Notes: generated by a model from the sequence alone, not told the origin. 64,000 nt of DNA from an uncultured Atopobiaceae bacterium (GCA_944321515.1 CALULO010000008.1:40025-104024), one strand, 5' to 3'. Numbered from the stretch's first letter, positions 1 to 8,979 are shown. A program made the numbers and translations.

Positions 1-914
1 CCCTCGAGCAGTACTTCGTGAGCTCGGGGCACACCGCGGCGGCCACGAGGGCCAACACGTACTTCTCGTCCGCGGCGGTGGCGGCGGGCGCGATGAGCGG
101 GCTGGACTACTACCTCTTCCTGCGCGAGCTGCTCGACGGCTGGGAGGAGCGGTCTGCCTCGCTGCCGGCGCGCCTGGGCGAGCTCGCGCGACGGGTCTTC
201 ACGGCCGACGAGGTCACCGTGAGCTTCACCGGGGCCGCAGAGGACCGCGCGCGCTTCTGGGAGGCGGGCGGCACGCTGGGGCTTGTCGCAGGCGGGGACG
301 CGGCGCACCGCCTTGCCGTGCCCGAGCCCACACCCAGGAGCGAGGCCTTCGTCATCCCGTCCGACGTGAGCTACGTGGTGCGGGGCCTGGGCGCCAGCAA
401 GGCCGACCCGGGCACGCTCGGCTGCTGGCAGGTGGCCTCGCGCGCCCTCTCCTACGACTACCTCTGGAACGAGGTCCGCGTGAAGGGCGGCGCCTACGGC
501 TGCGGCTTCCGCCACACGCGCGAGGGGCTGAGCGCCCTGTGGTCCTACCGCGACCCATCCGTGGACGACACGCTCGCCCGCTACGACGGCGCGGCAGCCT
601 GGCTTGCCGGCTGGCAGCCGGACCGGGCCGAGTTCGAGGGCTACGTGGTCTCCGCGGTGGCCGCGCACGACGCACCGGTCAAGCCCCGGCAGCTGGCGCG
701 CCGCCAGGACGTGGCCCGCTTCGGCGGCCGACCGGCCGGCTGGCGCGAAGAGGTCCGCTCCCAGGAGCTTGCCGCCACGCCCGACCGGGTCCGCGCGCTG
801 GCCGCGGCGCTCTCCGACCCCGAGGCCGTCCGCTGCGTGTGCGTCTTCGGCGCCCGCGAGGCCATCGAGGCGAGCGGCGCGGGCTTCGACAGCGTGACCG
901 AGCTCATCCGATGA
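1..914 (+). CDS. M16C-type zinc peptidase, C-terminal part (5' end outside window)
   Basis: The reading frame is open from the first complete codon at base 3 and continues to a TGA at 912-914, so the gene starts upstream of the window. The visible 300 or so residues contain VKGGAYGCG followed by WSYRDPSVDDTL, which match the C-terminal substrate-chamber domain of presequence-peptidase (PreP, M16C) proteins. The catalytic HxxEH motif would lie in the missing N-terminal half and cannot be checked. Such enzymes degrade peptides in the cytoplasm. The stop overlaps the start of the next gene (ATGA), which suggests co-transcription with the sensor kinase. A different M16 subfamily is possible. Confidence 0.8.
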   Translation, partial: LEQYFVSSGHTAAATRANTYFSSAAVAAGAMSGLDYYLFLRELLDGWEERSASLPARLGELARRVFTADEVTVSFTGAAEDRARFWEAGGTLGLVAGGDAAHRLAVPEPTPRSEAFVIPSDVSYVVRGLGASKADPGTLGCWQVASRALSYDYLWNEVRVKGGAYGCGFRHTREGLSALWSYRDPSVDDTLARYDGAAAWLAGWQPDRAEFEGYVVSAVAAHDAPVKPRQLARRQDVARFGGRPAGWREEVRSQELAATPDRVRALAAALSDPEAVRCVCVFGAREAIEASGAGFDSVTELIR

Positions 915-2416
915 GGGGGCGCAGGATACTCCTCTCCCTCCTTGCCACCGCGGGAATCCTCGGCCTGGCCACCCTTGCGGGCATGCTCCTGCGGGCGGCC
1001 CACCTGCAGCAGGCGACGATTGTCATGGCCTACGTGCTCGCCGTGATCGGCGTGGCCCTCGCCACGCCGGGGGGCGCGTGGTGCCTCGTCGCGTCGGCCC
1101 TCTCCGTCCTCGCGTTCAACTTCTTCTTCGCGGCGCCGACTCTTTCGCTCACCGCCCTTGACCCGGCCATGCCGGGCACCTTCGCGGTCATGTTCGTGGT
1201 CGCACTCGTCGCCGGGCGCCTCGCCGACCACCTCAGGACGCAGGCGAGCGAGGCGGAGGCCGCGCGGGCGCGGACCCAGGCGCTGCTCGAGCTCAGCGGC
1301 GACCTCCAGGACCGCACCTCGTCCGACGGGGTCGTGGCCGCCCTGGCGCGGGGAACCGCCCGCATCCTCGGACGCTCCCTCGTGTGGTACCCCTGCACGG
1401 GCCCCTCCCTCGGCGACGCCACGCCCTTTCCGCTCTCCCCGGGCACGTCCGTGGTCGAGGAGCGCCCCGCCGCGCTGCGCGCGCTCGCCAACAGGGGGCC
1501 CGTCGGGGCGACCACCGAGCTCTTCGGCTCTGCGTCGGGTCTCTACCTCCCCGTCGGCCCCGGCGAGGCGCCCTACGGCGTCGCCGGCATCGTGCCCGCG
1601 GGCGACCTGTCCCCGGAGGCCGTCGAGCTCTGGCGCATGAGCTGCCGCCTCGCCGCCCTCGCCCTCGAGCGGGTGGACGCCGTCGCGGCACGCGAGGAGG
1701 CGTCGGTCCGGGCGCGGGACGAGCGCACGCGCGCAGACCTCCTCCGCTCCATCTCGCACGACCTCCGCACCCCGCTGACCTCCATCTCGGGGAGCGCCGA
1801 CGTCCTTCTCGCCGTGGGGGACTCGCTCCCCGGCGAGCGCCGGCGGGCCATCCTCCTGTCCGTCAGGGACGACGCGGAGTGGCTCCGGCGGACGGTCGAG
1901 AACCTCCTCACGGTGACGCGACTCGAGGACGGGGGCGTCCGTCCCCAGGCGGACTGCGAGCTCGTTGACGACCTCGTCGAGGAGGCGCTGCGCCACGTCT
2001 CGGCTGATGACGGGCACGCCGTCTCGTTCGAGCGCCCCACGGAGACGCTCCTTGTGAGGGCCGACCCCTCCCTTGTCGTCCAGGCCCTCGTCAACCTCGT
2101 CAACAACGCCCTCGCCCACACCCCGTCGGGCACGAGCGTCACCATCTCCACTGCTCGCTCAGAGGATGGGGTCGACATCGTCGTGGCCGATGACGGGCCG
2201 GGCATCCCGGACGCCGAGAAGGACCGGGTCTTCGAGGCCTTCCACACCTCCGGCGGCTCGCTGCCCGACGGCACGCGGAGCGTCGGGCTCGGCCTCTCCG
2301 TCTGCAGGGCCGTCGCCCGCGCGCACGGCGGCGCCATCTCCGTCCGCGACCGCTCCCCGCACGGCTGCGCCTTCACGCTCACGCTCCCTCCCGAGGAGGT
2401 ACCCGATGTCCGCTAG
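911..2416 (+). CDS. KdpD-like sensor histidine kinase lacking the N-terminal KdpD domain
   Basis: The protein is 501 aa. The first 100 or so residues form the hydrophobic KdpD-type four-helix membrane domain (DUF4118). A GAF-like stretch follows. Then comes HisKA with SISHDLRTPL (phospho-accepting His at about residue 283) and an HATPase domain with NLVNNALAH, DDGPGIP and GLGLSVCRAVARAHGG. Full-length KdpD has an extra 350-residue N-terminal KdpD/Usp part that is absent here. The ATG at 911 overlaps the previous stop and fits the domain start; longer in-frame upstream starts would run through the peptidase gene. It is followed by its response regulator with an 11-bp overlap. It likely senses K+ or ionic stress at the membrane; that role is inferred from the family and the downstream cation genes. 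Confidence 0.88.
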   Translation: MRGRRILLSLLATAGILGLATLAGMLLRAAHLQQATIVMAYVLAVIGVALATPGGAWCLVASALSVLAFNFFFAAPTLSLTALDPAMPGTFAVMFVVALVAGRLADHLRTQASEAEAARARTQALLELSGDLQDRTSSDGVVAALARGTARILGRSLVWYPCTGPSLGDATPFPLSPGTSVVEERPAALRALANRGPVGATTELFGSASGLYLPVGPGEAPYGVAGIVPAGDLSPEAVELWRMSCRLAALALERVDAVAAREEASVRARDERTRADLLRSISHDLRTPLTSISGSADVLLAVGDSLPGERRRAILLSVRDDAEWLRRTVENLLTVTRLEDGGVRPQADCELVDDLVEEALRHVSADDGHAVSFERPTETLLVRADPSLVVQALVNLVNNALAHTPSGTSVTISTARSEDGVDIVVADDGPGIPDAEKDRVFEAFHTSGGSLPDGTRSVGLGLSVCRAVARAHGGAISVRDRSPHGCAFTLTLPPEEVPDVR

Positions 2417-3164
2417 TCGCCCGTCCCCGCTCGTCCTCGTCGTCGAGGACGACCCCGCCATCTCGAGCCTCGTGTCGACGGCCCTCGAGGCCCAGGGGTG
2501 GTCCCCGGTCGTCGCCCGCGACGGGCGGGAGGCGCTCACCGCGGCGGCCGAGCGCGGCCCGGCCGTCATCCTGCTCGACCTCGGCCTCCCCGACATGGAC
2601 GGCGTCGAGGTCGTGCGACGCGTGAGGTCATGGTCGGAGAGCCTGCCGATCATCGTGGTCTCCGCGCGCTCCGAGGACGCCGACAAGATAGGCGCGCTTG
2701 ACGCGGGGGCCGACGACTACCTCGTCAAGCCGTTCTCCGTGGCTGAGCTCCTCGCGCGCGTGCGCGTGGCGCTCCGCCGCTCCGCCCACGGCGAGGGCCC
2801 CTCCCCGTCCGCGCCCGTCTTCGTGAACGGACCGCTCGAGGTCGACTTCGCGGCGGGCCTCGCTCGGCTCGACGGGGAGGAGCTCCACCTCACGCCGATC
2901 GAGTGGCGCCTGCTCGTCCTTCTCTCCCGCAACGCGGACAAGGTCCTCACTCACCAGTACCTCCTGAGCCACGCCTGGGGCGAGAGGCAGACGGGAGACC
3001 TCGCCTCGCTGCGCGTGATCATGGCCTCCCTGCGCAAGAAGGTCGAGCGCGGGGGCGCGGGGGCGCGCTGCATCCAGACCCACGTCGGTGTTGGCTATCG
3101 GATGCTGCGCCTGGACCCCACGGCGCCCCGCGGTGCCGACCCTGCCCCCGACCAGCGGTCTTAA
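2406..3164 (+). CDS. OmpR/KdpE-family response regulator
   Basis: This 252-aa protein starts at ATG 2406 behind GAGGAGG, inside the end of the kinase gene. Residues 5-120 are a receiver domain: an acidic pocket VVEDD, the phospho-acceptor Asp at about residue 58 in LLDLGLPDMDG, and the conserved Lys in VKPF. Residues 150-235 are a winged-helix Trans_Reg_C domain (LTPIEWRLL, VGYRM). It is the partner of the KdpD-like kinase. Its most obvious targets are the direct-repeat sites just after its stop codon, upstream of the P-type ATPase operon. KdpE is the closest family by context, but kdpFABC is not in the window. Confidence 0.9.
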   Translation: MSASRPSPLVLVVEDDPAISSLVSTALEAQGWSPVVARDGREALTAAAERGPAVILLDLGLPDMDGVEVVRRVRSWSESLPIIVVSARSEDADKIGALDAGADDYLVKPFSVAELLARVRVALRRSAHGEGPSPSAPVFVNGPLEVDFAAGLARLDGEELHLTPIEWRLLVLLSRNADKVLTHQYLLSHAWGERQTGDLASLRVIMASLRKKVERGGAGARCIQTHVGVGYRMLRLDPTAPRGADPAPDQRS

Positions 3165-3212
3165 TGTCCTCTTTATCTTGCGTTCCCCCAGCTTAACGGC
3201 ATCTTTATGCTT
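3158..3212 (+). promoter_or_regulatory. Tandem direct-repeat operator candidate upstream of the cation ATPase
   Basis: Two half-site pairs are visible: TCTTAAT (3159) with TCTTTAT (3170), and GCTTAAC (3191) with TCTTTAT (3202). Half-sites within each pair start 11 bp apart, and the two pairs are 32 bp apart. Direct repeats about one helical turn apart are the usual layout for OmpR/KdpE-type regulators. The sites lie exactly between the regulator gene and the ATPase gene. Binding by this regulator is inference. Confidence 0.5.
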
Positions 3213-3335
3213 GGGCCGTGTCATTGCGCCCGCAACGCGGAAAGACGCGCGCGGGCCTCGGCGGCGGCACTAGTCTCTCCTCACGTAAGGCCGCGCGACC
3301 CGCGCGGCGAGGATTCAAGAGAGAGGGGGCCCACG

Positions 3336-6182
3336 TTGGAGGAGACGACCGGCTCCGCGCCCGTCGCGGTACGGCAGCTCACCGCCGACATGGTCTTCTC
3401 GGCCCTCGGCACGTCACCCGCCGGCCTCACCCAGGCCGAGGCGGAGGCGCGTCAGGCCAAGCAGGGGAAGAACCTCATAGAGAGCGAGAAGGGGCGTTCG
3501 CCCGTCCTGGCGTTCCTCTCGAACTTCACGCACCTCATGGCCGTGCTGCTCTGGGTAGCCGGCATCATCGCCTTCGTGGCGGGGATGCCCGAGCTTGGGG
3601 TGGCCGTGTGGCTCGTCAACGTCATCAACGGGTGCTTCAGCTTCTGGCAGGAGTACCGCGCGGGCAAGGCCACCGACGCCCTGAAGAAGATGCTCCCGTC
3701 CTACGTCAACGTCATACGCGACGGCCAGGAGCAGAAGATCCTCGCGGAGGACCTCGTCCCGGGCGACGTGATGTCGCTCGCCGAGGGGGACAAGATCTCG
3801 GCCGACGCGCGCGTGGTGCGCGCGTCCGACTTGCAGGTCAACCAGTCGACGCTCACGGGCGAGTCAAACCCGGTCCGCAAGACCGCAGACGCCGTGCTCG
3901 AGGAGGACCTCACACAGGCCGAGACGCCCAACCTCATCTTCGCGGGCACGTCCGTCTCAGAGGGCAACGGCCGCGCGGTGGTGACACGCATAGGCATGGA
4001 CACGGAGTTCGGCAAAATCGCCCACCTCACCCAGAGCATGGAGGAGTCCGAGAGCCCGCTGCAGCTTCAGCTCAACCGGACGACCAAGCAGATAACGGTG
4101 TTCGCGAGCTGCATGGGCATCCTGTTCCTCCTGCTCGACACCCTCTTCGTGGGCAGCGGGTTCGCCCCGGCGTTCATCTTCGCGCTCGGCATGGTGGTGG
4201 CCTTCATCCCGGAGGGCCTGCTCCCCACGGTGACGCTGTCGCTCGCCATGGCGGTCCAGCGCATGAGCAAGCGAAACGCCCTCGTCAAGAAGCTCAACTC
4301 CGTCGAGACCCTCGGGTCGACCTCGGTCATCTGCACGGACAAGACGGGGACCCTCACCCAGAACGAGATGACGGTGAACCACCTCTGGACCGTCTCCCAC
4401 GAGTACGAGGTGACCGGCGTCGGGTACGCCCCCAAGGGGGAGGTGCTCTGCGACGGGAGGCACGTCGAGGCCGCGGACGACGACGACCTGCTCCTGCTCG
4501 TCTCCGGAGGCGCGCTGTGCTCCAACGCCCGCCTGCTCGAGCCCGAGGGGGAGGACGGGCGCTACACCGTGCTCGGCGACCCCACCGAGGCGTGTCTCCT
4601 CGTGTCCGCGCGCAAGGCGGGGATCGAGCCGGCGGAGCAGGAGCACTCGTGGCCGCGCGTTCGCGAGCTCCCCTTCGAGAGCCGCCGCAAGCGCATGACG
4701 ACGATTCACCAGCTTTCCGAGCCCCTTGACGGCGCAAGCCGCGTGGCCTTCGTCAAGGGCGCCCCCAACGAGATCGTCCGTCTCTCGACGCGGGCGCGCG
4801 TGGACGGCGAGCCCGTCGAGATGGCCGACGACCTGCGCAAGAAGATCATGGCCGCCAACGACGCCTATGCAGCGGACGGCCTGCGCGTCCTCGCCGTGGC
4901 CTATCGCCCCCTGCTTCCCACGGACGAGAGCATCCCGTCCTCGCCGAGCGAGTACGACCCCGACACCATCGAGCACGACCTCACCTTCGTGGGGCTCGAG
5001 GTCATGCAGGACCCCCCGCGGCCCGAGGTCGCCGAGGCGGTGGCCCAGTGCCGCCGAGCGGGCATCCGCGTCATCATGATCACCGGCGACTACGGCCTCA
5101 CCGCCGTCTCGATCGCCCGCAAGATCGGGATCGTCCAGGGGGAGCGGCCGCGCGTCTTCTCGGGCGTCGAGCTCGAGAAGACGAGTGACGAGGAGCTGCG
5201 CGAGGCGCTCAAGGGCGAGGTCGTCTTCGCCCGCATGGCGCCCGAGCAGAAGCTGCGCGTGGTCGAGAACCTCCAGCAGATGGGCGAGGTCGTGGCCGTC
5301 ACCGGCGACGGCGTCAACGACTCCCCCGCCCTCAAGAAGGCCGACATCGGGGTCGCCATGGGAATCACGGGCACCGACGTCGCCAAGGAGGCCGCCGACA
5401 TGGTCCTCACCGACGACAACTTCGCCTCGATCGTCCACGCGATCGAGGAGGGGCGCGCCGTCTACGCCAACATCCGCAAGTTCATGCTCTACATCCTCAA
5501 CTCCAACGTGCCTGAGGCGGTCCCGAGCGCGGTGTACCTGCTCTCCGGGGGCGCGGTCCCGCTTCCGCTCACCACAATGCAGATCCTCACCATCGACCTC
5601 GGCACCGACATGCTGCCCGCGCTCGGCCTCGGCTGCGAGGCCCCCGAGGCCGACGTCATGGACCGGCCGCCGCGCGATCCCAAGGAGCCGCTGCTCAACG
5701 GTGCCGTCATGCGCAAGGCCTTCCTCTGGTACGGGGTCATGGGGAGCCTCGCCTCCGTGGCAGCGTTCCTCTTCGCCCAGGTCGAGGGCGGCTGGCTCCC
5801 CGGGCTGACCATGTTCGGCGTCGGGGCCGACCTCAACCCGGTCTACGTCCACGCGACCACCATGTGCCTCGCCGCCATCGTGTTCACGCAGATCGGCCAG
5901 GTCCTCAACTGCCGCACCGAGACCGCGTCGGTCTTCTCGCGCGGGATCTTCTCGAACCGTCAGGTCAACATAGGAATCGTGTTCGAGGTGTGCCTGATCG
6001 TGTTCATCACCCTGTTCCCGCCGTTCCAGGCCATCTTCCACACCGGGCCGCTCGGGCTCGCCGACTACGTCTTCCTCTGCTGCCTGCCGCCCATCGTGCT
6101 CGCGGTCGAGGAGGGTCGCAAGGCCCTGTTCCGTCACGTCAGGAGGCGCCGCGCCGAGCGCGCGGGCGCCGAGGAGAGGTAG
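3336..6182 (+). CDS. P-type cation ATPase with Na+/K+-ATPase (P2C-like) signatures
   Basis: The likely start is TTG 3336 after GAGAGAGGGGG, giving 948 aa; an upstream in-frame start at 3207 would add a compositionally odd tail. The order is: N-terminal cation ATPase domain, TGES actuator motif, M4 with IPEGLL, phosphorylation motif CTDKTGTLT (Asp about residue 335), the KGAP nucleotide-binding motif, TGDGVNDSPAL, and C-terminal membrane helices. M5 contains NSNVPEAVPS and M6 contains IDLGTDMLPALGLG. These match the positions in animal Na+/K+-ATPase where Glu and the two Asp residues bind cations, and differ from typical SERCA or MgtA. Two TrkA-like genes follow and a KdpDE-like system precedes. 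The transported ion is inferred, not shown; Ca2+ or H+ remain possible. Confidence 0.82.
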   Translation: MEETTGSAPVAVRQLTADMVFSALGTSPAGLTQAEAEARQAKQGKNLIESEKGRSPVLAFLSNFTHLMAVLLWVAGIIAFVAGMPELGVAVWLVNVINGCFSFWQEYRAGKATDALKKMLPSYVNVIRDGQEQKILAEDLVPGDVMSLAEGDKISADARVVRASDLQVNQSTLTGESNPVRKTADAVLEEDLTQAETPNLIFAGTSVSEGNGRAVVTRIGMDTEFGKIAHLTQSMEESESPLQLQLNRTTKQITVFASCMGILFLLLDTLFVGSGFAPAFIFALGMVVAFIPEGLLPTVTLSLAMAVQRMSKRNALVKKLNSVETLGSTSVICTDKTGTLTQNEMTVNHLWTVSHEYEVTGVGYAPKGEVLCDGRHVEAADDDDLLLLVSGGALCSNARLLEPEGEDGRYTVLGDPTEACLLVSARKAGIEPAEQEHSWPRVRELPFESRRKRMTTIHQLSEPLDGASRVAFVKGAPNEIVRLSTRARVDGEPVEMADDLRKKIMAANDAYAADGLRVLAVAYRPLLPTDESIPSSPSEYDPDTIEHDLTFVGLEVMQDPPRPEVAEAVAQCRRAGIRVIMITGDYGLTAVSIARKIGIVQGERPRVFSGVELEKTSDEELREALKGEVVFARMAPEQKLRVVENLQQMGEVVAVTGDGVNDSPALKKADIGVAMGITGTDVAKEAADMVLTDDNFASIVHAIEEGRAVYANIRKFMLYILNSNVPEAVPSAVYLLSGGAVPLPLTTMQILTIDLGTDMLPALGLGCEAPEADVMDRPPRDPKEPLLNGAVMRKAFLWYGVMGSLASVAAFLFAQVEGGWLPGLTMFGVGADLNPVYVHATTMCLAAIVFTQIGQVLNCRTETASVFSRGIFSNRQVNIGIVFEVCLIVFITLFPPFQAIFHTGPLGLADYVFLCCLPPIVLAVEEGRKALFRHVRRRRAERAGAEER

Positions 6183-6188
6183 GTATCC

Positions 6189-6842
6189 ATGAACGTAATC
6201 GTAGTGGGGGCAGGCCACATGGGCAGGGGGCTCGCGGAGAGGCTCTGCCGACAGGGGCACAACGTCACCGTCATCGACCGCGACGTCGAGGAGCTCGAGG
6301 AGCTCGGCGAGGGCTTCAGCGGAGAGCGTGTCGTGGGCGTGGGGTTCGACCGCGAGGTGCTCGCACGGGCCGGGGTCGAGCGCGCCAGCGCCGTCATCGC
6401 CTGCACGTCCTCCGACGAGGCCAACATCGTCATCGCCCGCGTCGCGCGCGGCACCTATCGCGTCCCCCGCGTGATCGCGCGGCTGTACGACATCTCCAAG
6501 GCCGAGGCATACCGGCGCCTGGGCATCCAGACCATCTCGACCACGGACTGGGGAATCCGCCACGCCTGCGAGCTGCTCACCTACCAGGAGATGGACACGG
6601 TGCTCGAGGTGGGGTCCGGAGACGTGCAGCTTGTGCGCACCGACGTGCCCGCGCTGCTCGAGGGCAGGCCTGTGCGGGAGCTCAGCGTCCTCGGCGAGAT
6701 CCAGGTCGTCGCCATCTCGCGGAACAACGAGACCTTCCTGCCGACGCTCGGGACGGTACTCGAGCACGGCGACGTCGTCTACGCCGCCGTCGCGTCGAGC
6801 GCCTCGTCGAAGTTCGCTCACATTCTCGGCCGGATCGGATAG
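6189..6842 (+). CDS. TrkA/KtrA-like RCK protein (first copy)
   Basis: This is a 217-aa cytoplasmic protein. It starts 6 bp after the ATPase stop. It opens with a Rossmann NAD-binding motif VVGAGHMGRGLAERL and an acidic residue (VIDRD) ending the second strand, the TrkA-N fold. The last 70 or so residues resemble a TrkA-C ligand domain (SVLGEIQVVAISR). Such proteins gate Trk/Ktr K+ channels by binding nucleotides. No TrkH/KtrB membrane subunit is in this window; the partner may be elsewhere, or the ATPase itself. Confidence 0.85.
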   Translation: MNVIVVGAGHMGRGLAERLCRQGHNVTVIDRDVEELEELGEGFSGERVVGVGFDREVLARAGVERASAVIACTSSDEANIVIARVARGTYRVPRVIARLYDISKAEAYRRLGIQTISTTDWGIRHACELLTYQEMDTVLEVGSGDVQLVRTDVPALLEGRPVRELSVLGEIQVVAISRNNETFLPTLGTVLEHGDVVYAAVASSASSKFAHILGRIG

Positions 6843-6850
6843 GGGGAGCC

Positions 6851-7510
6851 ATGAAGATCATCATTGTCGGCGGGGACAAAACGGGGACCTATCTTGCGTC
6901 CCTGCTCTCCGAGGACGGGCACGACATCAGCGTCATCGAGTCGGACAAGCGTCTTGCCGCGCAGCTGCGCGAGCACGAGGTTGCGCCGTGCGTCGTCCTT
7001 GGCAACGGCGCCGACCCCTTCACCCTCGAGCGCGCCGGCGTCATGCAGGCCGACGTGGTCGTGGCCGCGACCGGCTCGGACGAGGTCAACCTCGTCGTCT
7101 CGACGCTCGCCAAGATGGAGTACGGGGTCGGCCGCGTGGTCGCCCGCGTGAACAACCCGGCCAACGACTGGATGTTCAACGAGAGCATGGGCGTCGACGT
7201 GGGAATCAACCAGGCCGAGATTCTCGCCCGCTCCGCCCAGGAGGGCCTCGACCTCAAGGACGTGTTCACAATCCAGAAGCTCGGCAAGGACGGCCACGCC
7301 GTGGTGCGCGTGGAGGTCCGTCCCTCCTCAAAGGTGGTCGGGGCGGCGCTGCGCGACGTCGACCTCCCCGGCAAGACCATCCTCATCGCCGTCGAGCGCG
7401 GCGACAACATCATCGTCCCCAAGGGCGACACGCGCTTCGAGGCGGGCGACAGGATCATTGCCTTCACCGACAGCGAGGGCCGTGCGCGGCTCCACCGCTC
7501 GTTCCAGTAG
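6851..7510 (+). CDS. TrkA/KtrA-like RCK protein (second copy)
   Basis: The protein is 219 aa, starting at ATG 6851 behind GGGGGAG, 8 bp after the first copy. The N-terminal NAD fold IIIVGGDKTGTYLASLL departs from the usual GxGxxG spacing (GGDKTG), then VIESD. The C-terminal TrkA-C domain carries VVGAALRDVDLPGKTILIAV and GDRIIAF. Two tandem RCK genes are also common beside trkH in Gram-positive bacteria, where the two subunits have different roles. Here they close the two-component/ATPase unit, and a strong hairpin follows. Confidence 0.85.
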   Translation: MKIIIVGGDKTGTYLASLLSEDGHDISVIESDKRLAAQLREHEVAPCVVLGNGADPFTLERAGVMQADVVVAATGSDEVNLVVSTLAKMEYGVGRVVARVNNPANDWMFNESMGVDVGINQAEILARSAQEGLDLKDVFTIQKLGKDGHAVVRVEVRPSSKVVGAALRDVDLPGKTILIAVERGDNIIVPKGDTRFEAGDRIIAFTDSEGRARLHRSFQ

Positions 7511-7520
7511 CCTCTTCTCG

Positions 7521-7557
7521 CCTCCTCGCCTAGGACGCCCGTCCCTAGGCGAGGAGG
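7521..7557. terminator. Bidirectional terminator hairpin
   Basis: CCTCCTCGCCTAGG is repeated perfectly inverted, with a 9-nt loop at 7535-7543, followed on the plus strand by TCTTTC. It lies between the converging second trkA-like gene and the nitroreductase gene. The nitroreductase stop codon (7545-7547) sits inside the right arm, so one stem serves both ends. Confidence 0.75.
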
Positions 7558-8123
7558 TCTTTCAGCCCCAGCTTGGGGACGCAGTGGGTCCCGTCGGACT
7601 CCCGCCAGTACGCGAGGCCGTGATCGGTGTCCGCCCCCTCGAGGCGGACGCGCTCCCCCCTCGCCCCAACGGCGAGCACGAGCGCGGGGGTAAGGCCCTC
7701 GGGAAGCCCGAGATCCCCTGCGAGGCCGTCGTCGAAGCTGCGGAGCATGCAGCAGCCCAGCCCGCGGGCGCAGGCGGCAAGGGCCATGGTCTGGGCGGCG
7801 ATCCCCACGTCGATGAGCCGGATCGGGTTGGACGAGAGGCCGTCGGGGAGGCAGGCCACCACGTAGCCGCGGGGCTGCTCGTCCTCGGAGGGGCCGTCCC
7901 AGTCACGCAGGAGCGCCGCCCACCTCAGGTGGCCGAGAACCGACTCACACGCCTCGCGTCCGGAGACCACCCTAAAGCGGACGACCTGCATGTTATTACC
8001 GCAGGGGGCGAGACGGGCCGCGTCTACAAGCGCCTCCAGCTCGCCTGCGCCCAGCCAGTCGCCGGAGAAGCGCCGATAGCTCCTCGAGGCGGCCACCAGA
8101 CCCTGGAAGTCGGCTCCGTCCAT
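7545..8123 (-). CDS. Nitroreductase-family flavoprotein
   Basis: This is a 192-aa protein from ATG 8123 behind GGGAGG. It has the nitroreductase fold: an N-terminal SRRxF-like segment (ASRSYRRFSG) that contacts FMN phosphate, APCGNNMQVVRF, and a later IDVGIAAQTMALAACARGLG helix. The family reduces nitro groups, quinones or flavins with NAD(P)H in the cytoplasm. The true substrate cannot be told. The gene starts 1 bp after the HAD gene's stop, so translation is probably coupled. Confidence 0.85.
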   Translation of the reverse strand: MDGADFQGLVAASRSYRRFSGDWLGAGELEALVDAARLAPCGNNMQVVRFRVVSGREACESVLGHLRWAALLRDWDGPSEDEQPRGYVVACLPDGLSSNPIRLIDVGIAAQTMALAACARGLGCCMLRSFDDGLAGDLGLPEGLTPALVLAVGARGERVRLEGADTDHGLAYWRESDGTHCVPKLGLKDLLA

Positions 8124-8124
8124 C

Positions 8125-8979
8125 TCAGTCTCCCTCCCCGCGCTCGGCCCACAGCGGGCCGTCGATGAGGCCAAGGCGCACGCAGGCGTTCCAGAGCCCG
8201 TCGGCGTCCACGTGGTCGGTCACGTAGGTGGCCGCCGCACGGGCCTGCTCGCCGCCGTTGCCCATGGCCACCGACGTGCCCACCACGCCGAACATGTCCA
8301 CGTCGTTGCCGCCGTCGCCAAAGGCCACGCACTCGCGCGGGTCCAGCCCCAGCTCGTCCATCATGATCCGCACGCCCACGTCCTTGCCGCCTTCGCGCGG
8401 GATTACGTCCACGAAGAGGTCGCTCCAGCGCGTGGTCTTGCAGCCGCTCGTGGCGTCCAGCAGCACCCGCTCATCGCCCGGGGCGAGAAACGCGTTCAGC
8501 TGATAGACGTCGTGCGTGAGCGCACGGGAGATGTCGGCGGTCTCGTAGTTGTTGTGCGCAATCTCCGCGAGGGCGCGCACGCGGTCGTCGACCACGTTGA
8601 CGTACATGCCCTCGCGCTCCATGAAGAGGCAGGTGTAGAGGCCGTCTCGGACCTGGCGCACCGCGGTGGCCACGTCGTCGGGGTCAAGCGGGTTGGAGTG
8701 GACCACGCGGCCCTCGTACTCCACGAGCTGCCCGTTGAAGGTGACGAACCCCGCGAACCCCGTGAGGTCCACCAGGTCGAGCAGGTAGCTCGTGCGACCG
8801 GTGGCCAGCACCGGCAGGATGCCCGCCTCGCGCAGGCGCCGCACCGCCGCGCGGGTGGACTCGGGCTCCACGCCGCGCGCGTTGCTGAGCATCGTGCCGT
8901 CCACGTCCAGGAACACCGCGCGGACCGACGCAGGGGTCTCCCACGCGCCCGGCGTCACCTCAAGGTTCTTCTCGCCCAT
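8125..8979 (-). CDS. Cof-type HAD hydrolase
   Basis: The likely start is ATG 8979 with AGGAGG five bases upstream, giving 284 aa. HAD motif I is FLDVDGTML, motif II is ATGRTSYLLDL and motif IV is FGDGGNDVDMF, with the C2B cap typical of Cof/YbiV sugar-phosphate or cofactor phosphatases. Codons 2-5 (Gly-Glu-Lys-Asn) are encoded by the recurring 13-bp motif GGCGAGAAGAACC. It lies 43 bp after the aminotransferase gene, in an apparent three-gene minus-strand operon with nitroreductase. The substrate is unknown. Confidence 0.88.
   Translation of the reverse strand: MGEKNLEVTPGAWETPASVRAVFLDVDGTMLSNARGVEPESTRAAVRRLREAGILPVLATGRTSYLLDLVDLTGFAGFVTFNGQLVEYEGRVVHSNPLDPDDVATAVRQVRDGLYTCLFMEREGMYVNVVDDRVRALAEIAHNNYETADISRALTHDVYQLNAFLAPGDERVLLDATSGCKTTRWSDLFVDVIPREGGKDVGVRIMMDELGLDPRECVAFGDGGNDVDMFGVVGTSVAMGNGGEQARAAATYVTDHVDADGLWNACVRLGLIDGPLWAERGEGD

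Noticed and set aside
911..3164. True kdpDE of a kdpFABC operon
   Set aside because: The kinase lacks the N-terminal KdpD/Usp region and no kdpFABC genes follow; hence only KdpDE-like.
3957..6821. 954-codon minus-strand ORF opposite the P-type ATPase and trkA-like genes
   Set aside because: It is antisense to clear genes, has no recognisable domain and is full of Asp/Gly/Val/His, as expected for the reverse frame of GC-rich coding DNA.
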